From positions 26,336-90,335 of the forward strand of contig CAVZSM010000007.1 in assembly GCA_963777905.1 (NCBI GenBank): DNA of 64,000 nt. The letters run 5' to 3'. The notes under the pieces were generated by a model, which made no database searches, was not told the origin of the DNA, and saw only the letters and a list, made by a program, of their open reading frames with translations. Below, piece after piece: positions 15,209-24,069 of the stretch (positions within the stretch are counted from its first letter, which is position 1; every line of letters begins with the position of its first letter). The DNA comes from Trebonia sp963777905 (lineage in GTDB: Bacteria; Actinomycetota; Actinomycetes; Streptosporangiales; Streptosporangiaceae). The translations under genes and the position numbers were made by a program.

Positions 15209-16456
15209 ATGACCTGGCATTATGCGCCCATGCAGGGCTCCGCTCACCCCACGTTCGATCCGCTCGCCGGGCTGCGCACGGCCGCGGCCGCGCGCGAGGC
15301 CGCTGGCCTGCGGCGATACCTCGTGCCGCGCGCCGCCGGCGAGGCCACACTGGACCTGGCGTCCAACGACTACCTCGGGCTGTCCGGCGACGCCAGGCTC
15401 GCCGAGGCGGCGGCCGTGGCGGCGCGCGTCTGGGGGACAGGGGCCACCGGGTCCCGGCTGGTGACCGGCACCACGGCGCTGCACGCCGAGCTCGAAGCGG
15501 AGCTGGCCGGGTTCACCGGCGCGGCGGCGGCGCTCGTGTTCTCCTCCGGCTACCTGGCCAACCTCGCCGTCGTGACCGCGCTGACCGGCGCGCTGAGCGG
15601 CGACGGCGTGCTCATCGTGTCCGACGAGCGGAATCACGCCTCGCTCGTCGACGCGTGCCGGCTCGCGCGCCGCCCCGGCGTGCGCGTCCTGGTGACCTCG
15701 CACGGCGACGTCGCGGCGGTCGCCACCGCACTCGCGGCCCGCGAGGAGCGGGCCGCGATCGTCGTCACCGACGCGGTGTTCTCGGTGTCCGGCGACCTCG
15801 CGCCGGTCGCCGCGCTGCACACGGCCGCCCGCAGGCACGGGGCGCTGCTCGTGGTCGACGAGGCGCACTCGTTCGGCGTGCTCGGCGAGGGCGGCCGCGG
15901 CGCGTGCCACGACGCGGGAATCGCGGCGGCACCTGACCTAGTCCGCACCGTGACGCTGTCGAAATCGCTGGCCGGCCAGGGCGGCGCCGTGCTCGCCGCG
16001 GCCGACGTGACGCAGACGCTGGTGGACACCGGGCGCGGCTTCATCTTCGACACCGGCCTGGCGCCGCCATCCGCGGGCGCCGCCCTCGCCGCGCTGCGGG
16101 TGCTGCGGGCCGAGCCGGGGCTGCCCTGCCGGGCGCGGCAGGCAGCCGCCCGGCTGGCCGCCGCGGCCGCGGAGCTCGGCCTGACGGTCACCGCGCCGGC
16201 CGCCGCCGTCACGGCGGTTGTGCTCGGCGATCCGCGAGACGCGCTGGCCGCGCAGCGCGGCTGCGCCGAGTGCGGCGTCCGGGTCGGCTGCTTCCGGCCG
16301 CCGTCGGTTCCGGCAGGCGAGGCGTGCCTGCGCCTGACCGGGCGCGCCACGCTGACGGAAAAGGACATCAGCGTAGCGTCGCGCGCACTGGCCGTTGCGC
16401 GAGATCGCTGCCATCATTGCCGGAATACCGCACAAGCGGGAAGGAACACCCCATGA
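15209..16456 (+). CDS. bioF: 8-amino-7-oxononanoate synthase
   Basis: 415 residues from ATG at 15209 (ATG at 15230 also possible). It is a PLP-dependent alpha-oxoamine synthase joining pimeloyl thioester and alanine in the first ring-building step of biotin synthesis. Seen: LASNDYLGLSG, GTGATGSRLVTGTTALH, VDEAHSFGVLGEGGRG and the PLP-lysine motif TLSKSLAGQGG near residue 252. It is slightly longer than the usual ~385-390 residues owing to a C-terminal Cys/His/Arg tail. Its stop overlaps the dasR start (ATGA), so the two are coupled. bioA and bioB are not in the window. Confidence 0.92.
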   Translation: MTWHYAPMQGSAHPTFDPLAGLRTAAAAREAAGLRRYLVPRAAGEATLDLASNDYLGLSGDARLAEAAAVAARVWGTGATGSRLVTGTTALHAELEAELAGFTGAAAALVFSSGYLANLAVVTALTGALSGDGVLIVSDERNHASLVDACRLARRPGVRVLVTSHGDVAAVATALAAREERAAIVVTDAVFSVSGDLAPVAALHTAARRHGALLVVDEAHSFGVLGEGGRGACHDAGIAAAPDLVRTVTLSKSLAGQGGAVLAAADVTQTLVDTGRGFIFDTGLAPPSAGAALAALRVLRAEPGLPCRARQAAARLAAAAAELGLTVTAPAAAVTAVVLGDPRDALAAQRGCAECGVRVGCFRPPSVPAGEACLRLTGRATLTEKDISVASRALAVARDRCHHCRNTAQAGRNTP

Positions 16457-17319
16457 CCGTGTCTCCGATGCCGGCTGAAGACCGCGCCGGCGAGCCTGGC
16501 GCCTCCGCCGCCCCCGGCGCCCCAAGCGTCCCAGCGGCCCCGAAGGCCCCAAAAAGTCCGGAGGCGGCAGGCACCCCTGGCGTTCCTGTCGGCTCGTCGC
16601 CGACCGTACTGCGGCTGCCGAAGTACTACCAGGTAAAGCGGCAGCTGCTCGAGTTCACCTCGGCGATGTCACCGGGCAGCCCGGTGCCGCCGGAGCGTGA
16701 GCTCGCCCGGCTGTACGGGACCTCCCGCACCACCGTGCGACAGGCGCTGTCGGAGCTGGTGATCGAGGGACGGCTGCTGCGCATGCAGGGAAAGGGCACC
16801 TTCGTCGCCAAGCCGAAGGTGGCGCAGTCCCTGGAGCTCGCCAGCTACACCGAGGGCATGCGGCAGCACGGCCTGCACCCGCTGACCAAGATCCTCGAAA
16901 TCGGCTATGTCACCGCGGACGACCAGCTCGCCGGGATGCTCGGCATCCGGCCGGGGGGCCGCGTGCTGCGCATCCACCGGCTGCGGCTCGCCGACGGCGA
17001 GCCCATGTCCATCGACACCTCGCACCTGCCCGCGCGCCGGTTCCCCGGCCTGCGCAGGCAGCTGGAACGGCACGCCTCGCTGTACGAGACGCTGCGCACC
17101 GGGTACGGCATCCAGCTCGCCGAGGCCGAGGAGACGATCGAGACGGTGCTCGCCGACCCGCACGACGCCAGGCTGCTCGGCGTTGACCCGGGCATCCCGC
17201 TGCTGCTGCTGTCCAGGCACGCGATCGACACGACCGGCCTGCCCGTGGAATGGGCGCAGTCCTGGTACCGGGGCGACCGGTACAAGTTCATCACCCGGCT
17301 GCGGCGGACATCCGGCTAG
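16453..17319 (+). CDS. dasR: DasR-like GntR/HutC-family regulator
   Basis: 288 residues from ATG at 16453. After a Pro/Ala-rich N-terminus (~50 residues) comes the winged helix (VPPERELARLYGTSRTTVRQ, then ELVIEGRLLRMQGKGTFVAK) and a UTRA ligand domain (about 145-285) ending GDRYKFITRL. By memory it closely follows Streptomyces DasR across its full length, including GKGTFVAKPKV, the SYTEGM segment and EAEETIETVLADP. DasR is a global repressor released by glucosamine-6-phosphate that binds dre sites (TGGTC-TA-GACCA core). Here it is locked between bioF and bioD by a 4-base and a 1-base overlap, an unusual place for it. Confidence 0.88.
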   Translation: MTVSPMPAEDRAGEPGASAAPGAPSVPAAPKAPKSPEAAGTPGVPVGSSPTVLRLPKYYQVKRQLLEFTSAMSPGSPVPPERELARLYGTSRTTVRQALSELVIEGRLLRMQGKGTFVAKPKVAQSLELASYTEGMRQHGLHPLTKILEIGYVTADDQLAGMLGIRPGGRVLRIHRLRLADGEPMSIDTSHLPARRFPGLRRQLERHASLYETLRTGYGIQLAEAEETIETVLADPHDARLLGVDPGIPLLLLSRHAIDTTGLPVEWAQSWYRGDRYKFITRLRRTSG

Positions 17320-18026
17320 TGACCCGCGTTCTCGTCGTCTCAGGAACCGGCACCGGGGTCGGCAAGACGGTGGTCACGGCGGCGATCGCCGCGCTAGCGA
17401 TCGCCCGCGGCGACCGCGTGGCCGTCGTCAAGCCCGCGCAGACAGGCACCGCCGCGGGAGAGATCCCCGATACCGAGGCCGTCCGGCGGCTAACCGGCCT
17501 CGCCGACACCCACGAGCTCGCCACGTTCCCCGACCCGCTCTCTCCCGAGGCGGCCGCCCGGGTCGCCGGCCTGGCCCCGCTGGACCTGCGCGCCGCCGCG
17601 GACTGCGTGGCGAAGCTCGCCGAGTCCCGCGACCTCGTCCTCGTGGAAGGGGCCGGCGGCCTCCTGGTGCGCTACGACCCTGACGGCGGCACGATCGCCG
17701 ACCTGGCGGCCGCGCTGGACGCTCCCGTCGCGGTGGTCGCCGCCGCGGGCCTCGGCACGCTCAATCACACCGCGCTCACCCTCGAGGCGCTGGCCGCGCG
17801 GAAGCTGGCGCCCGCGGGCGTGGTGATTGGCAGCTGGCCGCGCCAGCCGGGCATCGCCGAGCTCGCCAACCTGACCGACCTGCAGGCCGTCGCCGGCGGC
17901 CCGCTCGCTGGCGTCATGCCGGAAGGCGCAGGCGGGCTGGACCGGGCCGGGTTCCTCGCCGCCGCGGCGGCCGGGCTCGCCGAGTGCCTCGGCGGCACTC
18001 GCGCCAGATCATTGACCGGACTCTAA
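17319..18026 (+). CDS. bioD: Dethiobiotin synthetase
   Basis: 235 residues from GTG at 17319, which shares one base with the dasR stop. The P-loop GTGTGVGKT is at residues 9-17, VVKPAQTGT follows as the substrate loop, and LVLVEGAGGLLVRYD carries the second conserved acidic/glycine motif. It closes the ureido ring of biotin using ATP and CO2. As last gene of the bioF-dasR-bioD unit it should be co-expressed with dasR. A biotin carboxylase and a biotinyl carrier lie 4-6 kb downstream, a logical use of the product. Confidence 0.93.
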   Translation: MTRVLVVSGTGTGVGKTVVTAAIAALAIARGDRVAVVKPAQTGTAAGEIPDTEAVRRLTGLADTHELATFPDPLSPEAAARVAGLAPLDLRAAADCVAKLAESRDLVLVEGAGGLLVRYDPDGGTIADLAAALDAPVAVVAAAGLGTLNHTALTLEALAARKLAPAGVVIGSWPRQPGIAELANLTDLQAVAGGPLAGVMPEGAGGLDRAGFLAAAAAGLAECLGGTRARSLTGL

Positions 18027-18081
18027 TCAGCGATTAGGCGCAATCGCACTGCGCAAGGCATTGCGTAATTCGCTACAAGGG

Positions 18082-18096
18082 TTCAACATAGTTGAA
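18082..18096. promoter_or_regulatory. Inverted repeat upstream of the mctP operon
   Basis: TTCAAC-ATA-GTTGAA, a perfect 6-bp repeat in an AT-rich stretch, 52 bases before the DUF3311 start. It is a possible operator for an unknown regulator. Confidence 0.4.
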
Positions 18097-18100
18097 ATTG

Positions 18101-18116
18101 CGTGACCTCTGTCACA
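18101..18116. promoter_or_regulatory. CRP-type binding site upstream of the mctP operon
   Basis: CGTGACCTCTGTCACA matches (C/T)GTGA-N6-TCAC(G/A) exactly and also the Streptomyces Crp pattern GTG-N6-GNCAC. It lies 32 bases before the DUF3311 start codon. A cAMP-receptor site before a carboxylate transporter fits carbon-source control. Binding is inferred. Confidence 0.6.
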
Positions 18117-18147
18117 TCCAGCCGGTCGAGGACGCCGAGAGGACCCG

Positions 18148-18492
18148 ATGACTGAGCCCACAGCAACCCCCAGCGCCCCAGGAGACCCGCAGCACGCCGC
18201 GGCGACGCGGCGGGTGAACCCGGTGGCCGCCCACCCAATCACGTCGATCGCCATCTTCGTGCTCGTCACCGCCGCCATCCTGGGCACGCTGATTGTCCCG
18301 ATCTACGCCCGCATCACGCCGAAGCTCGGCGATTTCCCCTTCTTCTACTGGTACCTGCTGATCTACATGCCGGCCACGGCGCTGGTCCTGTGGATCGCGA
18401 TGCTGCTGCAGCACAGGCTGAAGCCGCCGCGGCCAGACGGCACGGACACCGCGGGCACCGCCGGTGACCCGGTACCTGGAGGCGTGCGATGA
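18148..18492 (+). CDS. DUF3311-type small membrane subunit of the monocarboxylate transporter
   Basis: 114 residues with two hydrophobic helices (ITSIAIFVLVTAAILGTLIV and FYWYLLIYMPATALVLWIAM) and hydrophilic ends. Small DUF3311 proteins are encoded directly before actinobacterial sodium:solute symporters of the MctP type, as here, with a 4-base overlap (ATGA). It probably assists assembly or stability of the transporter; that role is inferred from the constant pairing. Confidence 0.87.
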   Translation: MTEPTATPSAPGDPQHAAATRRVNPVAAHPITSIAIFVLVTAAILGTLIVPIYARITPKLGDFPFFYWYLLIYMPATALVLWIAMLLQHRLKPPRPDGTDTAGTAGDPVPGGVR

Positions 18493-20135
18493 GCAACGTC
18501 AACACCGTCGTTTTCACGATCGTCGTCATCCTGTTCGTCTTCGTCACCTTCATCGGCTTCGCCGCCTCCCGCTGGCGCAGGGCCGAGGACATGCTGCACC
18601 TCAACGAGTGGGGGCTGGGCGGCCGGAGCTACGGCACATTCATCGGCTGGTTCCTGCTCGGCGGCGACCTGTACACGGCGTACACGTTCATCGCCGTGCC
18701 CGCGCTGGTGTTCGCCTCCGGCTCGATCGGCTTCTTCGCGGTCTCCTACACGATCATGGTGTTCCCGATCGCGTTCATCTTCCTGCCCCGGCTGTGGTCG
18801 GTCTGCCGGGTGCACAACTACATCACGCCCGCCGACTTCATCAGGGGCAGGTACGGCTCCCGCGGCCTGTCGCTGGCGGCGGCCTTCACCGGGATCCTGT
18901 CGCTGCTGCCGTACATCGCGCTCCAGCTCGTCGGCATCCAGGCGGTGCTGACCGTGATGGGCGTAGGGACCTCCTCAAACAACAAGTACGTCGAGGACAT
19001 CCCGCTGTTCGTCGCCTTCGTCGTGCTGGCGATCTACACGTACGTGTCGGGACTGCGCGCGCCGGCGGCGATCTCCTTCGTCAAGGACACGCTGATCTAC
19101 GTGTTCGTCATCGTCGCGGTCTTCTACATCCCGACCAGGCTGGGCGGCTGGAGCCACATCTTCGGCACCGCGCAGACGCACTTCGCGGCGATCAACCCCG
19201 AGACCAAGAAGCCGAACGGCACGTTCATCCCCACCTCGAAGTCCATCGGCAGCACTCAGTTCGACTTCGCCACGCTGGCGCTCGGCTCTGCCCTCGCGCT
19301 GTTCATCTACCCGCACACGATCACCGGCGCACTCGCCACCAAGCGGCGCAATGTGGTCAAGCGGAACATGGCGCTGCTGCCGGCCTACTCGGTCCTGCTC
19401 GCCTGCATCGCGCTGTTCGGCTACATGGCGCTCACCGACAAGACCACCGCCGCGGAGGTCAAGAAGGCAGGCAACACGCAGCTCGCGGTGCCGTACCTGC
19501 TCCAGCACATGTTCCCGAGCTGGCTCACCGGGATCTCGTTCGCCGCGATCATCATCGGCGCCCTGGTGCCCGCGGCAATCATGGCGATCGCCGCGGCGAA
19601 CCTGTTCACCAGGAACATCTTCAAGGAGTTCTTCAAGCCGGACGCCTCGCCCCGGCTGGAGACGCGGGTGTCCCAGTGGGCATCCCTCGTGGTCAAGTTC
19701 GGCGCGCTGGCGTTCGCCGTCTGGCTGCCGCACACCTTCGCCATCAACCTCCAGCTGCTCGGCGGCGTCTGGATCCTGCAGCTCCTCCCGATGCTGGTGG
19801 GCGGCCTGTTCACCCGCTGGTTCCACCGCTGGGCGCTGCTTATCGGCTGGGCGGCCGGCATGATCTACGGCACGATCGCCGCGTACAACGTGTCCAGCCC
19901 GACCTCCTCGCACTGGGCGTCGTCGACAGACATCGTGTTCGGGCACAGCGTCTACATCGGGTTCACCGCGGTAGTCATCAACATCGTCCTGTCGGTGGTG
20001 CTGACGCTGATCATGAAGGCCGTCAGGGTCCCCGCGGGCGCCGACGAGACGCTGCCGCACCAGTACACCGCCGACCCCGTGGATGCCCCGGCGCCCGAGC
20101 CCGCGGGCGTTGGCCTGACCACCGCGTCCGACTGA
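18489..20135 (+). CDS. mctP: MctP-type sodium:monocarboxylate symporter
   Basis: 548 residues, about 13 membrane helices of the SSS (sodium:solute symporter) fold. Seen: GLGGRSYGTFIGWFLLGGD near residue 40 (substrate/sodium region of helix 1), IYPHTITGALATKRRNVVKR in the middle, and FAAIIIGALVPAAIMAIAAA. It matches the monocarboxylate (pyruvate, lactate, acetate, propionate) permease MctP family of actinobacteria and rhizobia. It is coupled to the DUF3311 gene and preceded by a CRP-type site. A broken thiamine enzyme follows 39 bases later, possibly in the same unit. Confidence 0.9.
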   Translation: MSNVNTVVFTIVVILFVFVTFIGFAASRWRRAEDMLHLNEWGLGGRSYGTFIGWFLLGGDLYTAYTFIAVPALVFASGSIGFFAVSYTIMVFPIAFIFLPRLWSVCRVHNYITPADFIRGRYGSRGLSLAAAFTGILSLLPYIALQLVGIQAVLTVMGVGTSSNNKYVEDIPLFVAFVVLAIYTYVSGLRAPAAISFVKDTLIYVFVIVAVFYIPTRLGGWSHIFGTAQTHFAAINPETKKPNGTFIPTSKSIGSTQFDFATLALGSALALFIYPHTITGALATKRRNVVKRNMALLPAYSVLLACIALFGYMALTDKTTAAEVKKAGNTQLAVPYLLQHMFPSWLTGISFAAIIIGALVPAAIMAIAAANLFTRNIFKEFFKPDASPRLETRVSQWASLVVKFGALAFAVWLPHTFAINLQLLGGVWILQLLPMLVGGLFTRWFHRWALLIGWAAGMIYGTIAAYNVSSPTSSHWASSTDIVFGHSVYIGFTAVVINIVLSVVLTLIMKAVRVPAGADETLPHQYTADPVDAPAPEPAGVGLTTASD

Positions 20136-20174
20136 CCAGGCAGCCAGGCGTTAGCCGGTGATAACGTCAGCCGG

Positions 20175-21810
20175 GTGACGCTGATATCAGGACATGGCGG
20201 CACGCAGGCCGTCGCGGTCGCGCGACGGTACGGCGTGACCGCCATGTTCACTCTCTGCGGCGGCCATGTCTTCCCGCTGTACGACGCCGCCGTCAAGGCG
20301 GACCCGCCGCTGCGGCTGGTGGACGTGCGGCACGAGCAGACCGCGGTCTTCGCCGCCGAGGCCACCGCCCGGCTGACCCGCGCGCCGGGGCTCGCCGTGG
20401 TTACGGCCGGGCCCGGGGTGACCAACTGTGTCAGCGCGGTCACCACCGCCTGGTTCAACGGCGCGCCGCTGGTCCTGCTCGGCGGCCGCGCCTCCGACCG
20501 CCTGTGGGGCAAGGGCGCGCTGCAGGAAATCGACCACGTTCCGCTACTCGCGCCGGTCACCAAGCGCGCATGGACCGAGCACGACACGCCTGCCGTGGCG
20601 GCGTCGGTAGACGAGGCGTTCCGGCTGGCGCTGACGCCGCACCGCGGGCCTGTGTTCTGCGACTTCCCCGTGGAGACGATCTACGACCAGGCCGAGGTGG
20701 AGCTCCCCGACGGCCGGATGCCTGAGCCGGTCGGCCCGGACGCTGATGACGTGGCCCGCATCGCGGCGCTGCTCGGCTCAGCGCGCAGACCGGTGCTCGT
20801 GCTCGGCTCTGATGTGTGGCTCGGCGGCGCGGAAGAGGCCGCCCGCGTTGCCGCGGAAACGCTGCGGCTGCCGGTCATCGCCAACGGCCAGGCGCGCGGC
20901 GTGCTGCCGCGCGGCCACGAGCTGCTGGTGACCCGGGCGCGGTCCGCGGCGTTCGCCGAGGCGGACCTGGTGATCGTGGCCGGCGTGCCGCTGGACTTCA
21001 GGCTCCGCTACGGGTCGTTCGGGCCCAAGGAGGCGCCCGCGCGCGTCGTGCACGTGGCCGACGCGCCGGAGGGGATCGCGTCGCATTGCGCGCTGGCGGC
21101 GTCGGCCGCCGGAGACCTGGCCGCGTTCTTCACGCTGCTCGCCGAGGCCGCGCGGCCTGGCGGCGATCCTGACTGGCTGGGCAGGCTGCGGGCCGCTGGG
21201 CGGGCGTCGGTCGCCGCGGACGCTGACCTGCTCGCCAGCGACGCCACGCCGGTGCATCCGATGCGGGTGTACGGCGAGCTGCTGAAGGCGCTCGACGATG
21301 ACGCGGTGGTCATCGGCGACGGCGGGGACTTCGTTCTCGTTCGCCGGCCGCCTCGTGGAGCCGGCCAGGCCGGGCCGCTGGCTAGACCCCGGTCCGTTCG
21401 GCTGCCTCGGCACCGGGCTCGGCTACGCGATCGGCGCGCGGCTCGCGCACCCGTCGTCCCAGATCGTGCTGCTGCTCGGCGACGGCGCGGCAGGCCTGTC
21501 GCTGATGGACGCCGACACCCTGGCGCGGCACAACCTGCCCGTGGTGATCATCGTCGGCAACAACGGCGCGTGGGGCCTGGAGAAGGGCCCGATGCGCGCG
21601 GTCTACGGCTACGACGTGGCCGCCGACCTGCGGCCTGGCACCCGCTACGACGAGGTGGTCCGCGGCCTGGGCGGCGCCGGGGAGCTGATCACCTCCCCGG
21701 CGGAGATCGCCCCGGCCCTGCGCCGCGCCTTCGCCTCTGGCGTCCCGTACCTGCTGAACGTCATCACCGACGTGGACGCCGAATACCCGCGCACCACGAC
21801 GGGTGTCTAA
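20175..21810 (+). pseudogene. Thiamine-diphosphate enzyme (acetolactate-synthase-like), frameshifted
   Basis: From GTG at 20175 the frame reads a good ThDP-enzyme N-terminus (DVRHEQTAVFAAEATARLTR, VTAGPGVTNCVSAVTTAWFN, GPVFCDFPVETIYD) up to VVIGDGGDFV, then loses homology. The C-terminal ThDP-binding domain continues one frame over: GCLGTGLGYAIGARLAHP, LLLGDGAAGLSLMDADTLAR, VVIIVGNNGAWGLEKGP, ending at 21810. Removing one T at 21334/21335 restores a 544-residue protein reading GGDFVSFAGRLV across the joint. It would be a carboligase or decarboxylase on 2-oxo acids or oxalyl-CoA. Either a real inactivating frameshift or a sequencing error. Codon use is normal on both sides, so decay would be recent. 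Confidence 0.85.
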
Positions 21811-21856
21811 CGCGGTCGACTCGGGCAGACCACCTCGCCCGGTGCCCCGGGGCGGG

Positions 21857-22294
21857 CTAGCGGTTGGCGTGCGGGATGATCACGACCGGGCAGTGCGCGT
21901 GGTGCGCCACCTGGTCGCTCACCGATCCCAGGTGCAGCCTGGCGAAGCCGCCGCCGCCGCGCGCGCCGAGGACGATCATGTCGGCGTCCTCGGAGGCGCG
22001 GAGCAGCACGTCGGCCGGAATGCCGTTGACCGCCTCGACCGTGACCCCGTCGGGGCGCGCGGCGCCGATCCCTGCCAGCACCTTGTCGGTCAGCTCCTGG
22101 GCGGACGCCTTGGTGCGCACCACGATTTCATTGTCCTCCGGGTAGGGCGTCCCGCGGCCCGACCAGCCGACCGGCACGGTGTGCACGGCCAGCACCCTCA
22201 GCGGCGCGTGCCGGATCGCCGCTTCCTTCGCCGCCCATTCCAGGGCGCGTTCCGAATAGTGGGAACCGTCAAGACCGACGAGAATTCCGGGCAT
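21857..22294 (-). CDS. Universal stress protein (UspA family)
   Basis: 145 residues, a single Usp domain. It opens MPGILVGLDGSHYSERALEW and carries the ATP-binding signature GARGGGGFARLHLGSVSDQV then CPVVII, so it is of the ATP-binding UspA/UspFG type. Many actinobacterial Usp genes respond to hypoxia or stationary phase; the regulator here is unknown. It stands alone on the minus strand, 142 bases downstream of the biotinyl carrier gene. Confidence 0.93.
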   Translation of the reverse strand: MPGILVGLDGSHYSERALEWAAKEAAIRHAPLRVLAVHTVPVGWSGRGTPYPEDNEIVVRTKASAQELTDKVLAGIGAARPDGVTVEAVNGIPADVLLRASEDADMIVLGARGGGGFARLHLGSVSDQVAHHAHCPVVIIPHANR

Positions 22295-22359
22295 CGCGTT
22301 TCATCTCCCCAATAGGACATGGCCGACATTGTGACGTTAGCGCTAGCGGCGGCAATGCG

Positions 22360-22391
22360 AAAGACCCGCTCTGGGCGGCCGCGTCTTTTTT
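22360..22391 (+). terminator. Possible intrinsic terminator with T-tract
   Basis: AAAGAC (22360-22365) pairs with GTCTTT (22383-22388) around an inner CCG/CGG stem, followed by a run of T to 22391. A T6 run is rare in this genome. It faces the plus strand, where the nearest gene is the broken ThDP enzyme 550 bases upstream, so it may stop read-through into the opposing genes. Confidence 0.35.
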
Positions 22392-22436
22392 GGTCTGCGC
22401 CCGCACCAATGTCCGTATTTTGATTGCCGAGATCGG

Positions 22437-22649
22437 CTAGCCGATCTCGGCGATCAGCTCGTCCTCCTGGACAACGTCGCCCTCGGCGACGTGGAGCTTG
22501 GTGACGATGCCGGGGCTCTCGGCCAGGACGGGGATCTCCATCTTCATCGACTCGAGGATTACCAGCGTGTCGCCCTCGTCGACCTGGTCGCCCTCGGAGA
22601 CGAGCACCTTCCACACGTTCGCGACCATCTCCGCGCGGATTTCCGCCAC
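22437..22649 (-). CDS. Small biotinyl/lipoyl carrier protein
   Basis: 70 residues: a complete biotinyl domain and nothing else. The modified lysine is Lys36 in LESMKMEIPV, and the mirror half-motif VLVSEGDQVDEGDTLV precedes it. GTG start at 22649 with AGGAG upstream. It resembles the small biotinylated protein of M. tuberculosis (Rv3221c, TB7.3), also found between pdtaS and the sigH/rshA genes. It is encoded 49 bases after a biotin carboxylase gene on the same strand, so the two probably work together in an acyl-CoA carboxylase, although a carboxyltransferase is not in the window. Confidence 0.93.
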   Translation of the reverse strand: MAEIRAEMVANVWKVLVSEGDQVDEGDTLVILESMKMEIPVLAESPGIVTKLHVAEGDVVQEDELIAEIG

Positions 22650-22698
22650 AGCACGCTCCTTTACCGCTCTCTGGTGAGAGGAGCGTACTAGAACCGGG

Positions 22699-24045
22699 TC
22701 ACGACTGGCGCATGCGGCTCACCAGACCGGTGTCGTAGTCGCCGCTGACGAACTCGGGGTTGTCCAGGAGCTCGGCGTGGAAGGGCAGGTTGGTCTTCAG
22801 GCCGGCCACGCGGAAGTCCGCCACGGCGGAGCGGGCCAGGGACAGCGCCTCCGCCCTGGTGGCCCCGTGCACGCACAGCTTGGCCAGCAGCGGGTCGTAG
22901 AACAGCGTGACCGTGGTGCCGGCCGCGTATCCGCTGTCCACCCGGATGCCAGGCCCAGAGGGCTCCGACCATTCCGTGATGGGCCCGGGGCTGGGCAGGA
23001 ACCGCTTCGGGTCCTCCGCGTAGACGCGCAGCTCAAGCGCGTGCCCGGACGAATCGACCGGCACGGACGCGTCGAACGTCACCGGCTCGCCCGCGGCGAT
23101 CAGGAACTGCTGCTCCACCAGGTCTATCCCGGTGACCAGCTCGGTGACCGGGTGCTCGACCTGCAGCCTGGTGTTCATCTCCAGGAACATGAAGTCACCG
23201 GTCTCGGTGTCCACCAGGCACTCGACCGTGCCCGCGCCGCGGTACCCGACCGCCTCGCCGGCCAGCACCGCCGCCGACAGCATCCGGGAGCGCAGCGACG
23301 CGGAGACGCCAGGGGACGGCGTCTCCTCGGCCACCTTCTGATGGCGGCGCTGCACGGAGCAGTCACGCTCGCCGAGCGCGATCACCCGGCCGTCCGCCAG
23401 GCCCAGGATCTGCACCTCCACGTGCCTGGCGTGCGGCACATAGCGCTCGAGCAGAATCTCCGGCGAGCCGAAGAACCGCTCGGCCCGCGACCGCGCGGTG
23501 TCGAACGCCGAACGCAGCGCGTCGTCGTCGAACGCCGCGCTCATCCCGATGCCGCCGCCGCCGGCGGCGGCCTTCACCATGACCGGGTACCCGATCCGCG
23601 ACGCCTCCTCGACCGCGGCCTCCGCGTCGGCGACCGGAGCGGCCGACCCCGGCGCCACCGGCACCCCGGCCGCTGCCATCAGGTTCCGCGCGCGGATCTT
23701 GTCCCCCATCTGCTCGATCGCCGACGGGTCCGGCCCGATCCAGGTCAGGCCCGCGTTGATCACGGCCTGCGCGAACCCGGCGCTCTCGGCGAGGAACCCG
23801 TAGCCGGGGTGGACCGCCGCGGCGCCCGCCTTCCGTGCCACGTCGATCAGCAGCACGCTGTCCAGGTAGCTCTGCGCGGGCGCCGACTCGCCGATATAGA
23901 CGGCCTCGTCGGCCTCGTGCACGTACGGCAGCGACTGGTCCGCGTCGGAGTAGACAGCGATGGCCTTGATGCCCATCCGGCGGGCGGTGCGGATGACCCG
24001 GCGGGCGATCTCACCGCGGTTCGCGATCAGCACAGAAGAAAACAC
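22699..24045 (-). CDS. accC: Biotin carboxylase subunit of an acyl-CoA carboxylase
   Basis: 448 residues from GTG at 24045. It is an ATP-grasp biotin carboxylase: VLIANRGEIARRVIRTARRM at the start, the glycine-rich ATP lid VKAAAGGGGIGM, RDCSVQRRHQKVAEETPSP and the catalytic EMNTRLQVEHPVTE. At ~450 residues it is the stand-alone AccC type without fused carrier, consistent with the separate 70-residue biotinyl protein encoded downstream. It carboxylates biotin with bicarbonate and ATP. Confidence 0.95.
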   Translation of the reverse strand: MFSSVLIANRGEIARRVIRTARRMGIKAIAVYSDADQSLPYVHEADEAVYIGESAPAQSYLDSVLLIDVARKAGAAAVHPGYGFLAESAGFAQAVINAGLTWIGPDPSAIEQMGDKIRARNLMAAAGVPVAPGSAAPVADAEAAVEEASRIGYPVMVKAAAGGGGIGMSAAFDDDALRSAFDTARSRAERFFGSPEILLERYVPHARHVEVQILGLADGRVIALGERDCSVQRRHQKVAEETPSPGVSASLRSRMLSAAVLAGEAVGYRGAGTVECLVDTETGDFMFLEMNTRLQVEHPVTELVTGIDLVEQQFLIAAGEPVTFDASVPVDSSGHALELRVYAEDPKRFLPSPGPITEWSEPSGPGIRVDSGYAAGTTVTLFYDPLLAKLCVHGATRAEALSLARSAVADFRVAGLKTNLPFHAELLDNPEFVSGDYDTGLVSRMRQS

Positions 24046-24069
24046 GCGCAGCAGCCTACGGGACCGAGG

